A stretch of 64,000 nucleotides of DNA from Pseudomonadota bacterium (GCA_023404095.1 JAEYDD010000075.1:310001-374000), one strand, 5' to 3'; positions 50,496 to 59,217 are shown, numbered from the stretch's first letter. Numbers and translations: made by a program. Notes: generated by a model not told the origin, from the letters alone.

Positions 50496-51299
50496 TTACG
50501 CAGTGACACTATCGCGCCGCGCTATCTCATAGTCTTCGGTATGGACCTGCAGACCGTCAGGCGTCACCAACACGATGCCGTAGGCACCCGGCTCATCGAC
50601 CGACAGCGACGGGTCCGGCGTGTCGAACGGCATCGGCTGCTGGTGTACGGGGCTCTTGAATATGGAGAAGGGGATGCCGCGATGGGAGCCGCCGATCGTT
50701 CGGTGCACGTGGCCGGCGAAGATGTGACGCACGTTTCCGTGGCGGAGGATCAGCTCGTAGAAGTCCTGTTCGTTTGTCAGCCGGATCGTGTCCATGCCGG
50801 TAAAGCCCGTCCTGTGCGGGGGATGGTGCATGAACAGCAGCACGGGCTTGTCCGTCTCCGACAGGCGCCGGTCGAGCCAGCCCAGCCGGCGCTCGCAGAG
50901 CAGGCCGGCATGGCTTGCAGGGTAATCGTAGGGCGGGGCGAACAGCGTGTCGAGCAGGATGGCGCGGCAGTCGTCGAAATCGATCGACTGCTGGACGAAG
51001 CCGTTCTCGTCGGCTTCGACATGGTCGAAGATATCAAGGAAACGATCGCGGTTGTCGTGGTTGCCGATGGTGATGGCGGCTGGCGGAACCAGCGTTCCGA
51101 GAAGCGCCTTGAGCCGAAGGTAGGAGGCGGTATCAGCGCGATGGGTAAGGTCGCCGGTAAAGACCACCCGGTCGGCGTCCGCATGATAGTGGTTGACGTG
51201 GTCGATGCCTCTGCTGAGGCGCTCGTAAGGATCAAGCCCGATGATGGTGGTGCCGGCGGGCGTCATGTGCAGATCGGTGAAAACGATGAGTTTGGTCAT
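50496..51299 (-). CDS. Calcineurin-like metallophosphoesterase (class III cyclic-nucleotide phosphodiesterase type)
   Basis: A 267-residue binuclear metallophosphoesterase. All motifs are present in order: FTDLHM (DxH), FTGDLTH (GDxxH), IGNHDNR (GNHD), FMHHPP (H) and IFAGHVHR (GHxH). This is the CpdA/GpdQ class, with activity on cyclic nucleotides or glycerophosphodiesters; which is not clear. Length and the N-terminal TKLIVFTDLHM fit. The ATG at 51299 is chosen where homology begins; the open frame goes on to 51653. An adenylate cyclase at 54106 makes a link with cAMP conceivable but unproven. Confidence 0.92.
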   Translation of the reverse strand: MTKLIVFTDLHMTPAGTTIIGLDPYERLSRGIDHVNHYHADADRVVFTGDLTHRADTASYLRLKALLGTLVPPAAITIGNHDNRDRFLDIFDHVEADENGFVQQSIDFDDCRAILLDTLFAPPYDYPASHAGLLCERRLGWLDRRLSETDKPVLLFMHHPPHRTGFTGMDTIRLTNEQDFYELILRHGNVRHIFAGHVHRTIGGSHRGIPFSIFKSPVHQQPMPFDTPDPSLSVDEPGAYGIVLVTPDGLQVHTEDYEIARRDSVTA

Positions 51300-51679
51300 G
51301 AAAATCGGCCGTTTGAGAAGGACGCACGCACTGTTTCCGCCAGAACCGTGCCGGTCAAGGCGGAAGCACCAGCGAACCGGACGAATTGTGGGAGCGGAAA
51401 GTGCAGGCTGCGACATCAAACCGATTGGCTTGCCCCGCGCCGTGATGTAGCACCATCGCCGACGGGCGATGCCGCGGCAGAGATGCCTGCGTCGCCGCCA
51501 CAGGCGATTATCCGGCGAGGAAATGGGAAAAGCGCAGCAACCGTGCATCTTTATGCAACGGTCACGCCTGTTCTCCCATCGCGCCGGCGCGAGGCGGCAT
51601 CGCCAGCAATCGTCGTCTTCGGCTCGCGGTCGGCGCGGCCGGGTGCGACACATTTCGAAGACGAGTGGAGTCGAAGAGC
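51300..51679. other. 380-base divergent promoter region
   Basis: No supported gene between the metallophosphoesterase and the proline-racemase-like gene, which point away from each other. It contains hairpins CATCGCC/GGCGATG (51454-51471) and ACCGTGCAT/ATGC-A-ACGGT (about 51540-51561). I recognise no known RNA or operator. Confidence 0.4.
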
Positions 51680-52714
51680 ATGAGATGGAAACGCACGATC
51701 CAGTTGCTGGACGTTCATTGCGAGGGCGAGATCGGCAAGGTTGCCATCGGCGGCGTACCCAAGATCCCCGGTAACACGATTGCCGAGCAGCTGAACTACA
51801 TCAACACCGTGGACGACAGCCTGCGCCGCTTCCTCTGCCTGGAGCCGCGTGCGGCGGCAACCGGCTCGGTAAACCTGCTTCTTCCGGCGAAGCGCCCGGA
51901 AGCCGACGCCGGCTTCATCATTCTCCAGGCCGACCAGGCGCATGCTTCCTCGGGTTCCAATTCCATTTGCATCACCACGGCACTGCTCGAGAGCGGCATC
52001 GTCGAGATGAAGGAGCCGGAAACGGTCGTCGTCCTCGATACCGCGGCGGGCTTGGTCAAGGCCACGGCCACCTGCCGCGACGGTCGCTGCGAGAAGGTGA
52101 GGCTGACGATGGTACCCTCCTTCGTGCAGGAGCTCGACGCCGAGATCGACACGCCGGAGTGGGGACGTGTGCGCTTCGACATAAGCTATGGCGGCATCTT
52201 CTACGCGCTGCTCGACGTGGATCAGATCGGCACGAAGATCGAGAAGGCCAATGCGCGCAAGCTCGTCGATGCGGGAATGGTGCTGAAGGACCTGATCAAC
52301 AAGCAGATGCCCGTCGTTCATCCGGAGATCCCGGAAATCAACGGCGTAGCCTACGTCATGTTCCGCGATCGGGAGGAAGACGGCACCATCCGCACGGCAA
52401 CCACGATGTGGCCCGGCCGCGTCGACCGCTCGCCCTGCGGCACCGGCAATTCGGCCAACCTCGCGACGCTGCACGCCCGCGGCAAGGTCAAGGTCGGCGA
52501 CAGCTTCAAGTCACGCTCCATCATCGGTTCTCAGTTCGAAGTCGGGCTGGAGGCCGAGACCGAGGTGGCCGGCCGAAAGGCGATCATTCCGACGATCACC
52601 GGCCGTGGCTGGACCTTCGGCCTGCACCAGATCGCGCTCGATCCCACCGATCCCCTGGCGGACGGTTTCGCCATGACCGACACCTGGGGTCCGCAGGCCG
52701 GCGAAATCGTCTGA
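51680..52714 (+). CDS. Proline racemase-family protein with Ser/Cys catalytic pair
   Basis: A 344-residue member of the proline racemase/4-hydroxyproline 2-epimerase/trans-3-hydroxyproline dehydratase superfamily. The end has DRSPCGTGNSANLATLHARGK with the second catalytic Cys253. The first catalytic site, normally MCGHNT, reads ASSGSNSICIT, so Ser91 replaces the first cysteine and Ser93 the histidine. Paired Ser/Cys members are known within the superfamily, but the activity of this one cannot be fixed from sequence. The start is the ATG at 51680; a GTG at 51665 is possible. No other hydroxyproline genes lie nearby. Confidence 0.9.
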   Translation: MRWKRTIQLLDVHCEGEIGKVAIGGVPKIPGNTIAEQLNYINTVDDSLRRFLCLEPRAAATGSVNLLLPAKRPEADAGFIILQADQAHASSGSNSICITTALLESGIVEMKEPETVVVLDTAAGLVKATATCRDGRCEKVRLTMVPSFVQELDAEIDTPEWGRVRFDISYGGIFYALLDVDQIGTKIEKANARKLVDAGMVLKDLINKQMPVVHPEIPEINGVAYVMFRDREEDGTIRTATTMWPGRVDRSPCGTGNSANLATLHARGKVKVGDSFKSRSIIGSQFEVGLEAETEVAGRKAIIPTITGRGWTFGLHQIALDPTDPLADGFAMTDTWGPQAGEIV

Positions 52715-52736
52715 GGGTCGGCGCCGATCGACAAAA

Positions 52737-53348
52737 TCAGCGGCTGCCGGTGCTGGCAGCCGCGCCAGCCTCAGGCGCGAACTCCGTCTTAAGCGCAGCA
52801 ATTTCGTAGCCGCCGGAAGCTGCCGTATCGAACCAGAGCGCAGCCTTCCGGGCATCGGCGGGAGTGCCTATGCCGTCGCGATAGGAAATGCCGAGCGCGT
52901 AAGCGCCGCCGGGATCGCCAGCTTCCGCAGCACGCCTGTAGAGCGCAAAGGCGCCGCTGGGGTCGCCTTTTTCCTGGAGCATCCGGCCGAGGCGGACCAT
53001 GGCCGCCGTATGCCCTTGCGTCGCCGCCTCGCGGTAGAGGCCTTGCGCTGCAAGCAGCTGACCGCCTTGCTCCAGCGCCCGCGCAAGCTGGAAGGCGATG
53101 CGCGGCTTGCCGCCGGCCTTGTAGGCTTCGCGGCAGGCGGACAGGGCCATGCCGAGCTTCATCCCGCCGTCTTCGACGGGCGCGAGGTCGGTATTTCGGG
53201 TCCTGTCATCGCGGCTGCCGGCAGCGGCATCGCATTGCGCATCGATCGACAAGCCGCTCCCGCCGGCCCGTGCCTGCGGCATCAAGACAGCGCTGGTGAA
53301 GAAAAGCGCCAGCGCGCCCGTTTTCATTGCATTGACAACATACTGCAA
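52737..53348 (-). CDS. Exported Sel1-repeat protein
   Basis: A 203-residue exported protein. An N-terminal signal peptide (KTGALALFFTSAVLMPQARA) is followed by helical TPR/Sel1 units: GKPRIAFQLARALEQGGQLLAAQGLYREAATQGHTAAMVRLGRMLQEKGDPSGAFALYRRAAEAGDPGGAYALGISYRDGIGTPADARKAALWFDTAASGG. Sel1 proteins usually form scaffolds for protein-protein contacts. Start: a TTG at 53348 has AAGGGAG seven bases upstream and gives a complete signal peptide; the in-frame ATG at 53327 has no ribosome site. It lies beside the FecR-domain gene, divergent from it. Confidence 0.85.
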   Translation of the reverse strand: MQYVVNAMKTGALALFFTSAVLMPQARAGGSGLSIDAQCDAAAGSRDDRTRNTDLAPVEDGGMKLGMALSACREAYKAGGKPRIAFQLARALEQGGQLLAAQGLYREAATQGHTAAMVRLGRMLQEKGDPSGAFALYRRAAEAGDPGGAYALGISYRDGIGTPADARKAALWFDTAASGGYEIAALKTEFAPEAGAAASTGSR

Positions 53349-53460
53349 AGTCCGTCTCCCTTCATGCCCTGAGGATAGACGTCTTTGGGGGGCGTAATTG
53401 TTCCGAAGGGGACAGGCGCCGCAGCGTCTATGGTAAACGTCGGTGGGCGGGGAGGGTGCG

Positions 53461-54093
53461 ATGTCAGTTGCACGGCAAGGTGTCACGGTCCGCCGCAGGG
53501 CCTTTCTCGCGGCTGCCATCTGGACGGCTGCGGCCTTTCCCGGACGCACGGCGCGAGCCAGTGCTGTCATCGGTTCGGTCGACGAGGTCCGCGGCAAGGT
53601 CAGCCGCAGGAAAGGCGAGGCGCTATCGGCCATTCGCGCCGGGGCCGATATCATGGATCGTGACTTGATTGTCACCGGCGATGGGAGCTTTGCCGAGATG
53701 ACGCTGGGCGAGGCCACCAAACTCATGCTTGGAAGCCGCACCGAGTTGCTGGTCGACAGCTTCATCGCCGTTCAGGGCGGTACGATCGAACTCGGCACAG
53801 GCGGGATGATCTTCGACCGACCGGAAGAGGCGCCGAAAATCGACCTGACCGTACGGACGGCGTTCGGCATGATCGGCGTCCGCGGCACGAAGTTCTTCGC
53901 CGGCCCCAATCGCGGCGTGTTCGCCGTCTTCGTCGAGCGCGGGTCGATCCGCTTTGAAGGGAGCGGTGTCGCCCGTGAGGTGGGTGCGGGGCAGGGGATT
54001 GACGTACCGCCGGCGACCGGCGTGCCGGGCGAGGTGGGGCAATGGGGCGAGGCCCGCATCCGCGAAGCCTATGCCAGTATCGGCGTTCGCTGA
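53461..54093 (+). CDS. Exported FecR-domain protein with twin-arginine-like signal
   Basis: A 210-residue protein with an N-terminal signal containing VRRRAFLAAAIWTAAA, which fits the twin-arginine pattern. The FecR domain covers most of the rest: GSVDEVRGKVSRRKGEALSAIRAGADIMDRDLIVTGDGSFAEMTLGEATKLMLGSRTEL, then TAFGMIGVRGTKFFAG and VFVERGSIRF. Such proteins carry a beta-helical FecR fold in the periplasm. The ATG at 53461 follows GGGGAGGGTGCG. It converges with a CHASE2 cyclase gene (12 bases apart). No ECF sigma factor or TonB receptor is nearby, so it is not a classic FecIR system. Confidence 0.9.
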   Translation: MSVARQGVTVRRRAFLAAAIWTAAAFPGRTARASAVIGSVDEVRGKVSRRKGEALSAIRAGADIMDRDLIVTGDGSFAEMTLGEATKLMLGSRTELLVDSFIAVQGGTIELGTGGMIFDRPEEAPKIDLTVRTAFGMIGVRGTKFFAGPNRGVFAVFVERGSIRFEGSGVAREVGAGQGIDVPPATGVPGEVGQWGEARIREAYASIGVR

Positions 54094-54105
54094 GCGTGTG
54101 GAGCG

Positions 54106-55968
54106 CTAGCTGTCGTCGGCAATCGTGAACAGCGCCAGCCGACCTGCGCCGCGGATCTCGTGCACCCCGAGCGAACGCAGGCGTTGCGTGGTTTCGCCTG
54201 CCGCCGCCGGGCCGATGCAGATGGCCGTTCCGAAGACCTTGTTGGCTTCCTGCAGGCGTGCGGCGATATTCATCGCCATCCCGTGCGCCGTATAGTCAAG
54301 CGTGCCGCCGGTGCCCACTTCGCCCAGGATGACGAGGCCTGTCTCGATGCCAATGCGTGTCCGGCCGAAGCCCTCGGCGGCGAAATCCGCCCTGCCGCGC
54401 ATTTCCTCGGTCAGCGCATGTATGTCCCGCGCGCAGTCGATCGCCCGGTCCACATGCCGGTCCAGGTCTTCCGGCGCGTTGAACAGCGCATGCACCGCAT
54501 CGCCGACCACCTTGTTGACCATCCCGCCGTGACTGGCCACGAGCGCGTTGACCTCGCGGAAGTAGACGTCGAGCAACGGCACCAGCCTTTGCGGCCCAAT
54601 ACGAGCGGACAGGGCGGAGAAATCCTCTATGTCCGTAAAGAGTGCAGTCACCTGCCGCTCCTCCGCGGCGACGCGTTCCAGGCTGGGATTGTCAATGTAT
54701 CGGGAAACCACGGAGGGCGGGAGATATTGTCCGAAACGGGCGCGAGCCGTCTGTTCGGCGCGGCGGACCTGCGCGAATTGCAGCACGCCGGTGACGAGCA
54801 GAACGGTAGCCAGCGCCATTGCGATCGCCGGCGCGTCGACCAATAACCCGGTTTGTCGGTAGACGAATGCCGCCCCGCCAACTGTGCCGGCGATCGCGAT
54901 GAGGCCGGCCACTGCGGCATAGGTCGGGCGAACACGGGTGACGAGGGTGGCGACCCCGATCCCTGCCAGAAACGCATATCCGGCTTCCCATGGTATCTGG
55001 GATCTCTTGCGGTGGGGGACAAAGCCGGTAAGCACGGCGGTCGCCACATCCGCATGGATCTGCATGGAGGGCTCTAGCGGAAGCGACGCGCTGGCTCTCA
55101 GGCCGCCCAGCGTCGGCAGGCTGCTCCCCACCAGTACCACCTTGTCGCGGATGCGTTCCTCCATAGCGCTGTCGCTTAAAACGTCTGCGGCGGAGATTGT
55201 ACGTCGCGCGATGCGCCCCGGATCGGCGGCCACGAAACGCAGGTTGCCATCATCGTCTGGCCACAGCAATCTTTGGTCCTGACGGATCCATGGCGGCACA
55301 CCGCCGATCACGGACGCGCCGGCGCCTGCTGCAAGCCGGGCCGCTTCGAGCCCGAGCGCTGGATAGGCCGCATTCCCCAGGATCGCGTAGGGCTGGCTGC
55401 GGCGCACGACCGCATCGTCGTCGCCGATGAGGAAGGCCGCCGCGGCCGCCGCCGCGCGCTGCTGGAAGATCGGGCAAGAGGCGTCGACGCCATTGATGAA
55501 CCACAACGGCGGCACCGCGATCGGCCGCTGCACCGCCAGTTCGGGCGCCGGGCCAGGTGTTGCAGTCGCCTGCTCGCCGATCAGGAAGCCGAGGATCGCA
55601 GGCGCCTGGCTGAGGGCCTCGGCGAGTGCCCCGTTCGTCGGGTCGTTCGGATCGCAGTCTTTGCTGAAGACGAGGTCGATTGCGACGGCAGCGGGCCGGG
55701 CTGCCGCGGTCGCAGATATGAGCGCTGCCGACCGGGATCGTGTCCATTCCCCGCCGGCCAGGCGTAGCGCCTTGCGATCGATATCGACGACAACGAGGCG
55801 GTCGGTTTCCGGGCCGGGAAAGGCCTGCGTCAGCGCGTCGAAGAACAATTCGCGCGGCCGCTCCAGCACGGGTTCGGAAAAGTGGAAGAGCAGGAATGCA
55901 CAACAAAGGCTCGTGGCGAAGCCGGCCAGAAGCGGCTTGCTGCGAAGCGCTTTGAGCCGGGGCGTCAT
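54106..55968 (-). CDS. CHASE2-domain class III adenylate cyclase
   Basis: A 620-residue membrane protein. A first helix (LLAGFATSLCCAFLLFHF) leads to a periplasmic CHASE2 sensor (about residues 35-320), then three helices (about 325-410) and a cyclase domain. Catalytic residues are present: Asp446 in FTDIEDF and Asp490 in VGDAVHALF (metals), Lys486 in NKVVGD and Asp in LDYTAHG (adenine specificity), Asn and Arg in MNIAARL (transition state). So it is predicted active on ATP. The ATG at 55968 lies five bases after the crp-like stop, so the two form an operon. The signal sensed by CHASE2 is unknown. Confidence 0.93.
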   Translation of the reverse strand: MTPRLKALRSKPLLAGFATSLCCAFLLFHFSEPVLERPRELFFDALTQAFPGPETDRLVVVDIDRKALRLAGGEWTRSRSAALISATAAARPAAVAIDLVFSKDCDPNDPTNGALAEALSQAPAILGFLIGEQATATPGPAPELAVQRPIAVPPLWFINGVDASCPIFQQRAAAAAAAFLIGDDDAVVRRSQPYAILGNAAYPALGLEAARLAAGAGASVIGGVPPWIRQDQRLLWPDDDGNLRFVAADPGRIARRTISAADVLSDSAMEERIRDKVVLVGSSLPTLGGLRASASLPLEPSMQIHADVATAVLTGFVPHRKRSQIPWEAGYAFLAGIGVATLVTRVRPTYAAVAGLIAIAGTVGGAAFVYRQTGLLVDAPAIAMALATVLLVTGVLQFAQVRRAEQTARARFGQYLPPSVVSRYIDNPSLERVAAEERQVTALFTDIEDFSALSARIGPQRLVPLLDVYFREVNALVASHGGMVNKVVGDAVHALFNAPEDLDRHVDRAIDCARDIHALTEEMRGRADFAAEGFGRTRIGIETGLVILGEVGTGGTLDYTAHGMAMNIAARLQEANKVFGTAICIGPAAAGETTQRLRSLGVHEIRGAGRLALFTIADDS

Positions 55969-55973
55969 TGCCG

Positions 55974-56678
55974 CTACTTGTCTTCGGGCTCCGCGACGGC
56001 GAGCAGCCTGCCGGTGTGGCAGAAGATGATGCCGTCCGTGCGGCGGATCGCTCCTGCCTCTTCCAGCGCGAGGATGGAGCGGTTGATTTTCGGCCTGCTG
56101 GCGCCGACGATGCTGGCGATTTCCGTCTGGCTGAGCGAGAGCTGCAGGTTGGCGCACTCCGGAAGCTCACTGCCATGAATGTTGCGCAGCATGGCGAGAA
56201 AGAAGCGCGCGACGCGGGAATCGAGGTCGTACAACGCGATCGTTTCCAGCTGTTCGGTCGTCTCCCTGAGCTTGGTGCAGAGATAGTGGATGATCGCCTG
56301 GTAGGATTGCGGATTGCGTGACAGGACCTCAAGAAAATCGCGCTTGCTGATCACGTAGCCTTCGGTGGCCACTGCAGCGGTGGCGTCGGCCGAGCGCGGC
56401 TGCCCGTCGAGGATCGCCATTTCGCCGAATATTGAGCCGGCCTCCAGGTGACGCAGGGAAAGCTCCCTGCCTTGCGGCGTGATCAGCGAAATCTTGATGC
56501 GACCGGAGATGACCACGATGAGATAGGTTCCGTCGTCACCGCGCTGGAACAGCACCGTGCCTGCATGCCATTTCCGATAGGTGGCGATATCGGCAATCTC
56601 GGCGAGCGTCTCCTTGTTGAAGCCTTCGAAGATGGGAAACGACCGCCAAAAGGCGACACTCCTCGTAACCTCTGTCAT
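55974..56678 (-). CDS. Crp/Fnr-family transcriptional regulator, cAMP-binding type
   Basis: A 234-residue regulator. The cyclic nucleotide-binding domain has the phosphate-binding cassette IFGEMAILDGQPRSADATA (the GE...RS pattern as in E. coli CRP), so cAMP binding is plausible. There is no FNR-type cysteine cluster. The winged helix has LSQTEIASIVGASRPKINRSILALEEAGAI. The recognition helix differs from CRP, so its site may differ too. The ATG at 56678 is chosen; the frame is open to 56732. It is first in an operon with the CHASE2 cyclase (five-base gap) and divergent from doxX. Confidence 0.93.
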   Translation of the reverse strand: MTEVTRSVAFWRSFPIFEGFNKETLAEIADIATYRKWHAGTVLFQRGDDGTYLIVVISGRIKISLITPQGRELSLRHLEAGSIFGEMAILDGQPRSADATAAVATEGYVISKRDFLEVLSRNPQSYQAIIHYLCTKLRETTEQLETIALYDLDSRVARFFLAMLRNIHGSELPECANLQLSLSQTEIASIVGASRPKINRSILALEEAGAIRRTDGIIFCHTGRLLAVAEPEDK

Positions 56679-56915
56679 CTGTCCGTCCCCGCGCCTGTCG
56701 CCCCGCCTGTCGTCGACGAATTCTTCCTGCACTCCGCCAGTGGTTGCAACCGAAAAGAGTCCGGCAGGGTCTCTGTACGTCGGTCGGCCGTGCTCGAAGG
56801 GTGCATCCTTCGTGCGTAAAAGGTGAACGATGTGTCCACCCAGTGGCGGACTAGTGTAAACGCAACGTTCTGCTAAAAATGAGCGCCAGTGAAACCAACG
56901 GCCCAGGAGCCCGCC

Positions 56916-57356
56916 ATGTCTCAGAATCTCGTCGTCCTCGTGGGACGCATTCTTCTTTCCTCAATGTTCATCCTCGCAGGTTACCCGAAGCTGCTCGATC
57001 CCTCGGGCACTGCCGGCATGATCGCCGGCGCCGGCCTTCCGGCCGCAACCGCGCTCGCCTACATTGCTGGCCTTTTCGAACTGGTCGCCGGCCTGTTCAT
57101 GCTCGTCGGCTTCCAGACCAAGATCACGTCGCTGCTGCTCGCCGCATTCTGCGTATTCACCGCGCTCGTTTTCCACAGCGGCCCGATCAACGTTCCTGAT
57201 TTCCCGGAAGGCGCAAACGGCCTGCTCACCTTGTTCAACGGCCTGATGATGATGAAGAACCTGACGATTGCCGGTGGCTTCCTCGTTCTCGCCGCCTTCG
57301 GCCCCGGAGCGATCTCGATCGACGCCCGCCGCGGTGCGGTCGCCGCCACCGCCTGA
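56916..57356 (+). CDS. DoxX-family membrane protein
   Basis: A 146-residue membrane protein with four helices. It begins LVVLVGRILLSSMFILAGYPKLLDPSGTAGMIAGAGLP, the usual DoxX opening, and continues AYIAGLFELVAGLFMLVGFQTKITSLLLAAFCVFTALVFH. Members act in redox or quinone-linked stress defence, but the role here is not known. The ATG at 56916 has CAGGAG upstream. It ends before an intrinsic terminator and lies next to the divergent crp-like gene, which might control it. Confidence 0.92.
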   Translation: MSQNLVVLVGRILLSSMFILAGYPKLLDPSGTAGMIAGAGLPAATALAYIAGLFELVAGLFMLVGFQTKITSLLLAAFCVFTALVFHSGPINVPDFPEGANGLLTLFNGLMMMKNLTIAGGFLVLAAFGPGAISIDARRGAVAATA

Positions 57357-57384
57357 TCGATCCGCATAGCCGAAACGGCCTTCG

Positions 57385-57412
57385 AACCTCCCCGTCCGCG
57401 GGGAGGTTTTTT
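57385..57412 (+). terminator. Rho-independent terminator after doxX
   Basis: AACCTCCCCG (57385-57394) pairs with CGGGGAGGTT (57399-57408) around TCCG, followed by a T-run (57407-57412). Confidence 0.9.
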
Positions 57413-57505
57413 GTTGCGCGTCGGCCAGGTTCCGGCTCCCATCGGCTGGTATCTGGCGCCTTCACCTGCTATGCGCTGCAAAACGGCCAGCAGGGAGAGG
57501 TGACA

Positions 57506-58204
57506 ATGTTTTCCAATTCGTTCCCCGATCGCGATACCATGGCGGAGCTGCTTGCCCGCATGCTGTGGGAAATCAAGGCGGTGCACTTCCGGCCGGAGGA
57601 GCCCTACAAGCTCGCCTCGGGCATGGCGAGCCCGGTCTACATCGACTGCCGCAAGCTTCTGTCCTATCCACGCATCCGTTCGGCGGTGATGGATTTCGCC
57701 GCCGCCACGATCACGCGCGACGCCGGCTTCGAGCAGTTCGATGTCGTCGCCGGTGGCGAGACTGCCGGCATCCCCTTCGCAGCACTTCTGGCCGACCGTC
57801 TGGCTCTACCGATGGTCTATGTCCGCAAGAAGCCGAAGGGGCATGGCCGCAACGCGCAGATCGAGGGCGAAATGCCGGAAGGCGCGCGCGTGCTCGTCAT
57901 CGAGGATCTGACGACGGCCGGCGGTTCGATGTTCACCTTCATCGATGCGATCCGCGCCGCAGGCGGCGTCGTCGATCATGGCATGGCCCTGTTCTTCTAC
58001 GGTATCTTCCCGGAAGCCGAAGCCCGCTTCGCCAACGGCAAGGTCAAGCTCCATCACGTCTCCACGTGGCGCCAGGTTCTGGCCGTCGCGCGGTCGCAGA
58101 AACTGTTCGACGAGGCGACCCTGGGCTCGGTGGAGGCTTTCCTGAACGCGCCCCTGCTCTGGTCGTCGGAGCATGGCGGGGTCAGCGCGTTGCCGACCAG
58201 CTGA
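57506..58204 (+). CDS. pyrE: Orotate phosphoribosyltransferase
   Basis: A 232-residue enzyme converting orotate and PRPP to OMP in pyrimidine synthesis. The PRPP motif is ARVLVIEDLTTAGGSM, and YKLASGMASPVYIDCRKLLSYPRIR and GGETAGIPFAALLADRLALPMVYVRKKPKGHG are conserved. It is the longer rhizobial form. The ATG at 57506 has GGGAGAGG upstream; a GTG at 57500 is in frame. It is followed by frk after 69 bases. Confidence 0.96.
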   Translation: MFSNSFPDRDTMAELLARMLWEIKAVHFRPEEPYKLASGMASPVYIDCRKLLSYPRIRSAVMDFAAATITRDAGFEQFDVVAGGETAGIPFAALLADRLALPMVYVRKKPKGHGRNAQIEGEMPEGARVLVIEDLTTAGGSMFTFIDAIRAAGGVVDHGMALFFYGIFPEAEARFANGKVKLHHVSTWRQVLAVARSQKLFDEATLGSVEAFLNAPLLWSSEHGGVSALPTS

Positions 58205-58237
58205 GCGAAAGCCGCTGGCATTTTCCGCCATGCCGGT

Positions 58238-58251
58238 TTAAATCGATTGAA
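58238..58251 (+). promoter_or_regulatory. TTAAATCGATTGAA palindrome before frk
   Basis: The 14-base site TTAAATCGATTGAA (five of six pairs matched around a central CG) lies 22 bases before the frk start. A closely similar perfect palindrome, TAAATCGATTTA, is at 61008-61019 before pgi. The form fits a LacI-family operator. Regulator unknown. Confidence 0.55.
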
Positions 58252-58273
58252 TGAACGTTCGGAGGAGGCATTC

Positions 58274-59200
58274 ATGATCCTGAGTTGTGGCGAAGCGTTG
58301 ATCGACATGCTGCCGCGTCAGTCGACGCTTGGCGAGGATGCCTATGCGCCCTATGCCGGCGGCGCGATCTTCAATACCGCGATCGCGCTGGGCCGCCTCG
58401 GCGTGCCCTCCGGCTTCTTTACCGGCCTCTCCGACGACATGATGGGTGACCTGCTGCGTGATACGCTGCGCAGGAGCCACGTCGATTTCAGCTATTGCGC
58501 GACGCTTTCCCGACCGACGACCATTGCCTTCGTCAAGCTGGTGGATGGGCACGCAACGTACGCCTTCTATGACGAGAACACGGCGGGGCGGATGATCGGC
58601 CAGGACGATCTGCCCGTCCTCGGCGAGGAGTGCGAGGCGCTACACTTCGGGGCGATCAGCCTTATCCCGGAACCTTGCGGCTCCACCTACGAAGCGCTGA
58701 TGCAGCGCGAGCAGGCCGCGCGCGTCATCTCGCTTGATCCGAATATCCGCCCGGGGTTTATCAAGGACAAGGACGCGCATCTGGCCCGTATCCGCCGCAT
58801 GGCTTCCATGTCAGACATCGTCAAGTTTTCCGACGAGGACCTCGCGTGGTTCGGCCTTGAGGGGGATGAGGAAACACTGGCGCGGCATTGGCTCCACCAG
58901 GGGGCCAAGCTGGTCGTCGTGACCCGCGGCGCGGAGGGGGCCGTGGGTTACACCGAACGCCAAAAGGTCACCGTGCCGAGCGAGCGCGTCTCGGTGGTGG
59001 ATACGGTTGGTGCCGGCGATACGTTCGACGCCGGTATCCTGGCGTCGCTGAAGATGCAGAACCTGCTGACGAAGGCGCAGATCGCAAGGCTGGACGAGCA
59101 GCAGATCGGGAACGCCCTTGCGCTTGGTGCGAAGGCGGCTGCCGTCACCGTCTCGCGCGCCGGCGCAAATCCCCCCTGGGCAAAAGAGATTGGGCTTTAG
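58274..59200 (+). CDS. frk: PfkB-family carbohydrate kinase (fructokinase)
   Basis: A 308-residue ribokinase-family sugar kinase. The sequence opens ILSCGEALIDMLPR and has the PfkB signature 2 DTVGAGDTFDAGILASL with the catalytic aspartate. The N-terminal AGGAIFNTAIALGRLGVPSGFFTGLSDDMMGDL matches fructokinases. Beside pgi and pyrE it is most likely frk, feeding fructose-6-phosphate to Pgi. The ATG at 58274 has GGAGGAGG upstream. It converges with pgi over a hairpin at 59218-59238. Confidence 0.92.
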   Translation: MILSCGEALIDMLPRQSTLGEDAYAPYAGGAIFNTAIALGRLGVPSGFFTGLSDDMMGDLLRDTLRRSHVDFSYCATLSRPTTIAFVKLVDGHATYAFYDENTAGRMIGQDDLPVLGEECEALHFGAISLIPEPCGSTYEALMQREQAARVISLDPNIRPGFIKDKDAHLARIRRMASMSDIVKFSDEDLAWFGLEGDEETLARHWLHQGAKLVVVTRGAEGAVGYTERQKVTVPSERVSVVDTVGAGDTFDAGILASLKMQNLLTKAQIARLDEQQIGNALALGAKAAAVTVSRAGANPPWAKEIGL

Positions 59201-59217
59201 TTCGGTCGTTCGGCCTC

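Noticed and set aside
53461..54093. A FecI/FecR/FecA iron-signalling system
   Set aside because: There is no ECF sigma factor or TonB receptor nearby, and the protein is an exported FecR-fold protein, not a membrane anti-sigma factor.
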